This document shows positions 13,617 through 15,684 of a DNA stretch of 15,684 nucleotides, piece by piece. The position numbers and the translations under genes are program-made. The first letter of the stretch is position 1; every line of letters begins with the position of its first letter. The notes below the pieces were generated by a model. The model did not search any database. It was not told the origin of the DNA and was given only the letters and a program-made list of their open reading frames with translations. This stretch comes from DASYSA01 sp036003885 (lineage in GTDB: Bacteria; Acidobacteriota; Blastocatellia; UBA7656): contig DASYSA010000527.1 in NCBI GenBank assembly GCA_036003885.1, forward strand, positions 1 to 15,684, given 5' to 3'.

Positions 13617-15089
13617 ATGAACCTCGACCGTAACATCTGTTATCTCGCCGCCAGGAGCCGCGATGCGCGATTCGACGGGAAATTCTTCATCGCCGTCGTG
13701 ACGACCGGAGTCTACTGCAGGCCGGTCTGTCCCGCGCCCACTCCGAGACTCGAAAATGTGCTCTTCGTAGCATGTGCCGCGGCCGCCGAAGAAGCCGGCT
13801 TCCGGCCTTGTCTGCGCTGTCGCCCCGAGACTTCTCCCGGTACTCCAGCGTGGCTCGGGGCGTCGGCAACAGTCTCGCGCGCTTTGCGGCTCATATCCGA
13901 AGGCGCCCTCGATGACGCAAGCGTCGAAGACCTGGCGGGACGGCTCGGAATAGGCGAGCGCCACATGAGGCGACTGTTCATAGAACATCTGGGAGCTTCG
14001 CCGGTCGCGGTTGCTCAGACTCGCCGCACCCACTTCGCAAAGAAACTGATCGACGAGACCTCGCTGCCGATCTCTGAAGTAGCTTACTCCTCCGGCTTCG
14101 CGAGCCTTCGACGGTTCAATGATGCTTTCCGAAAGGCCTATGGCAGGTCGCCAAGCGAATGGCGCAAGACCAGGGCGAAGACCAACGGGTCCTCCGGAGA
14201 GTCTCGCCTTACCCTGAAACTCTCGTATCGCGCTCCGTTCGATTGGTTGTCTCTGGTTCGATTCCTTCGCGCTCGCGCGATTCCAGGCGTCGAGGCCATT
14301 GACGACTCGGCATACAAGCGAACAGTGAAGATCGGCGAAGCGACGGGCATTATCGAAGTGCGTCCGGTAGAAGGGCAGAGATATTTGCTCCTATCCGTTC
14401 CGCCGGAGTTGTCGAGATCTCTGGCTCTGATTGCCGAGCGAATCAGGCGTCTGTTCGACCTGAAAGCTGATCCGGCTGAGATCAGCGGCCATCTTGCAGG
14501 CGACCCGAGTCTGGCTGCCGCGGTGGAGTCTTATCCCGGCCTGCGTGTGCCGGGTACGTGGGACGCTTTTGAGATCGGCGTCCGGGCGATACTGGGCCAG
14601 CAGGTGAGTGTGAGCGCCGCGACGACCCTCAGCGGAAGATTGGTTGAGGCTTATGGCAATGCGCTTCCGGGAGACTCCCAGAACGGCCTCCTGTGGCTGT
14701 TTCCAAGTCCGGAGCGTTTAAGCAGGGCGAGTCTCAGTAAGGTGGGTCTGCCTTCTAAACGGGCGGAGGCGATCCGCGGATTTGCAAGAGCCGTTCATCG
14801 AGGAGAGGTAGTTATTACCTCTTCTTCGGGACTGGAGCCGACGATCGAAGGGCTGACTTCGCTGCCGGGAATTGGTCCGTGGACTGCGCACTACATCGCA
14901 ATGCGCGCACTGGGCGAGCCGGATGCGTTTCCGTCGAGCGACCTGATCTTGCGCCGCGCCGCGGCAAACAGACCGGGCCACACAATCTCAGAAGCCGAGC
15001 TGCTCGAGAGAGCCGAAGCGTGGCGGCCCTGGCGCGCATACGCTGCCCTGTATCTCTGGACAGGCTACGCGAATCTCAAAAGGAGTTGA
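13617..15089 (+). CDS. Ada-AraC-AlkA fusion: methylation-sensing regulator and DNA-3-methyladenine glycosylase
   Basis: A 490-aa protein with three modules. (1) Ada zinc domain (about 5-75) with Cys34, Cys38, Cys65 and Cys68 in YCRPVCPA and PCLRCRP; one Cys takes a methyl group from phosphotriesters in damaged DNA, which turns on DNA binding. (2) AraC-type double helix-turn-helix (about 85-185), e.g. ISEVAYSSGFASLRRFNDAF. (3) AlkA: N-terminal domain (about 197-295), then HhH-GPD glycosylase with AILGQQVSVSAA (324-335), hairpin LPGIGPWTAHY (416-426) and catalytic Asp442, which removes 3-methyladenine and similar bases. The frame is open back to 13509 through a repeat, but ATG 13617 matches the family start MNLDRNICY. 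It probably activates its own promoter and ogt, 6 bp downstream. The Ada methyltransferase domain is absent and supplied by ogt. Confidence 0.93.
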   Translation: MNLDRNICYLAARSRDARFDGKFFIAVVTTGVYCRPVCPAPTPRLENVLFVACAAAAEEAGFRPCLRCRPETSPGTPAWLGASATVSRALRLISEGALDDASVEDLAGRLGIGERHMRRLFIEHLGASPVAVAQTRRTHFAKKLIDETSLPISEVAYSSGFASLRRFNDAFRKAYGRSPSEWRKTRAKTNGSSGESRLTLKLSYRAPFDWLSLVRFLRARAIPGVEAIDDSAYKRTVKIGEATGIIEVRPVEGQRYLLLSVPPELSRSLALIAERIRRLFDLKADPAEISGHLAGDPSLAAAVESYPGLRVPGTWDAFEIGVRAILGQQVSVSAATTLSGRLVEAYGNALPGDSQNGLLWLFPSPERLSRASLSKVGLPSKRAEAIRGFARAVHRGEVVITSSSGLEPTIEGLTSLPGIGPWTAHYIAMRALGEPDAFPSSDLILRRAAANRPGHTISEAELLERAEAWRPWRAYAALYLWTGYANLKRS

Positions 15090-15095
15090 ACAGAT

Positions 15096-15635
15096 ATGAC
15101 TGATAATCCAATGAGGTACACATACATCGAGAGCCCGGTCGGGAGATTGATGCTTGCCGGCGATTCGGAGGGGTTGCTAAGTATTAGCTTCATGGAGGGT
15201 CTGCACCCGACGCCACCCGAGGAGTCGTGGCTTGTGGATGACAGACCATTTGGTGACGCCGCCGAGCAGCTTCAGGCCTACTTCGACGGCAATCTGCGCG
15301 AGTTCAATCTGCGCCTCGTCCCCAGGGGCACCCAATTCCAGCTTCAGGTCTGGAGGGCGCTCCGAGAAATACCGTATGGAACGACTATCTCGTACGCCGA
15401 GCTTGCGCGAAGGATTGGCAAACCGAAAGCGGTGCGGGCAGTTGGAGCAGCGAACGGGAAGAATCCGTTGGCCATTGTAGTACCGTGTCATCGAGTGATT
15501 GGAAGCAACGGGTCGCTGACGGGCTATGGCGGTGGAATGCGAAACAAAGAATACCTGCTGGCGCTCGAAGGGAGCGGGACACAGAAAATGCGAACGGCGA
15601 AATTCGAAGTGGGGAAATCTCTCTTCCTGATGTAG
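15096..15635 (+). CDS. ogt: Methylated-DNA-[protein]-cysteine S-methyltransferase
   Basis: A 179-aa suicide DNA repair protein that moves the methyl group from O6-methylguanine (or O4-methylthymine) to its own Cys131. Seen: N-terminal ribonuclease-H-like domain (7-80), FQLQVWRALREIPYGTTISY (81-100), helix-turn-helix RAVGAANGKNPLAIVV (114-129), active site PCHRVIG (130-136) and GSLTGYGGG (139-147). About 20 residues follow the usual ALEG end (GTQKMRTAKFEV...), a short extension of unknown value. AAAGGAG (15079-15085) lies inside the end of the ada-alkA frame, 10 nt before the ATG, and the gap between the genes is 6 bp, so the two are co-expressed. An in-frame ATG at 15111 is a weaker alternative start. 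Confidence 0.95.
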   Translation: MTDNPMRYTYIESPVGRLMLAGDSEGLLSISFMEGLHPTPPEESWLVDDRPFGDAAEQLQAYFDGNLREFNLRLVPRGTQFQLQVWRALREIPYGTTISYAELARRIGKPKAVRAVGAANGKNPLAIVVPCHRVIGSNGSLTGYGGGMRNKEYLLALEGSGTQKMRTAKFEVGKSLFLM

Positions 15636-15684
15636 CACCAAACCCCATCAACCCCTGAAGCCGAATCGCAGAATCGAGGGCCTG

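Overview
The window looks like a chromosomal segment of a moderately GC-rich, Gram-negative-type bacterium. The best guess is a soil Acidobacteriota, possibly Blastocatellia. Grounds: a succinylase-type diaminopimelate (DAP) gene cluster, a Tat-exported Gluconate_2-dh3/GMC flavoenzyme pair, a secreted protein opening 'WRGIVPLQSSSEDV' that resembles acidobacterial proteins I know, and many intergenic palindromes. The taxonomy is inference, since no rRNA or marker gene is present. I see no prophage, transposase or CRISPR array.

Layout. (1) 1-378: the 3' end of an unidentified gene, then a nested-palindrome REP-like repeat. (2) 379-1143, minus: a family 2 glycosyltransferase of the dolichyl-phosphate glucosyl/mannosyltransferase type. 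(3) 1144-1923: a 780-bp gene-free divergent region with candidate promoters on both sides and an array of stem-loops showing a compensatory base-pair change. (4) 1924-6431, plus: four genes for a Gfo/Idh/MocA dehydrogenase, a Tat-signal Gluconate_2-dh3 subunit, an exported ThuA-domain protein and a GMC flavoprotein with a ferredoxin-like cysteine cluster. Together they resemble the 3-keto-glycoside (ThuA/ThuB, glucoside 3-dehydrogenase) type of sugar oxidation. Galactokinase follows at 6522-7691. (5) 7727-12290, minus: a DAP/lysine cluster transcribed as secreted hypothetical, dapB, dapA, dapD, then an aminotransferase that probably serves as DapC. (6) 12551-13468, plus: a TIGR01777/YfcH-type SDR protein. 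(7) 13617-15635, plus: an alkylation-repair pair, an Ada-AraC-AlkA fusion followed by Ogt.

The most unusual content is between the genes. At least five repeat families occur here. Three of them (four loci: 6437-6517, 10986-11086, 12371-12502, 13483-13550) have unrelated unit sequences but the same design: 7-bp tandem units arranged as inverted repeats. Two further islands (1399-1769 and 9831-10041) are dense arrays of stem-loops, and both contain paired sequence differences that preserve base pairing.

Functionally, the periplasmic oxidoreductase set probably feeds electrons from sugar oxidation to a carrier not encoded here. The DAP genes supply cell-wall diaminopimelate and lysine. The Ada-AlkA/Ogt pair senses and removes alkyl damage from DNA. 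Start codons were revised where Shine-Dalgarno sequences or family alignment argued for it: 3150, the TTG at 3917, 4731, the TTG at 11778, and 13617.
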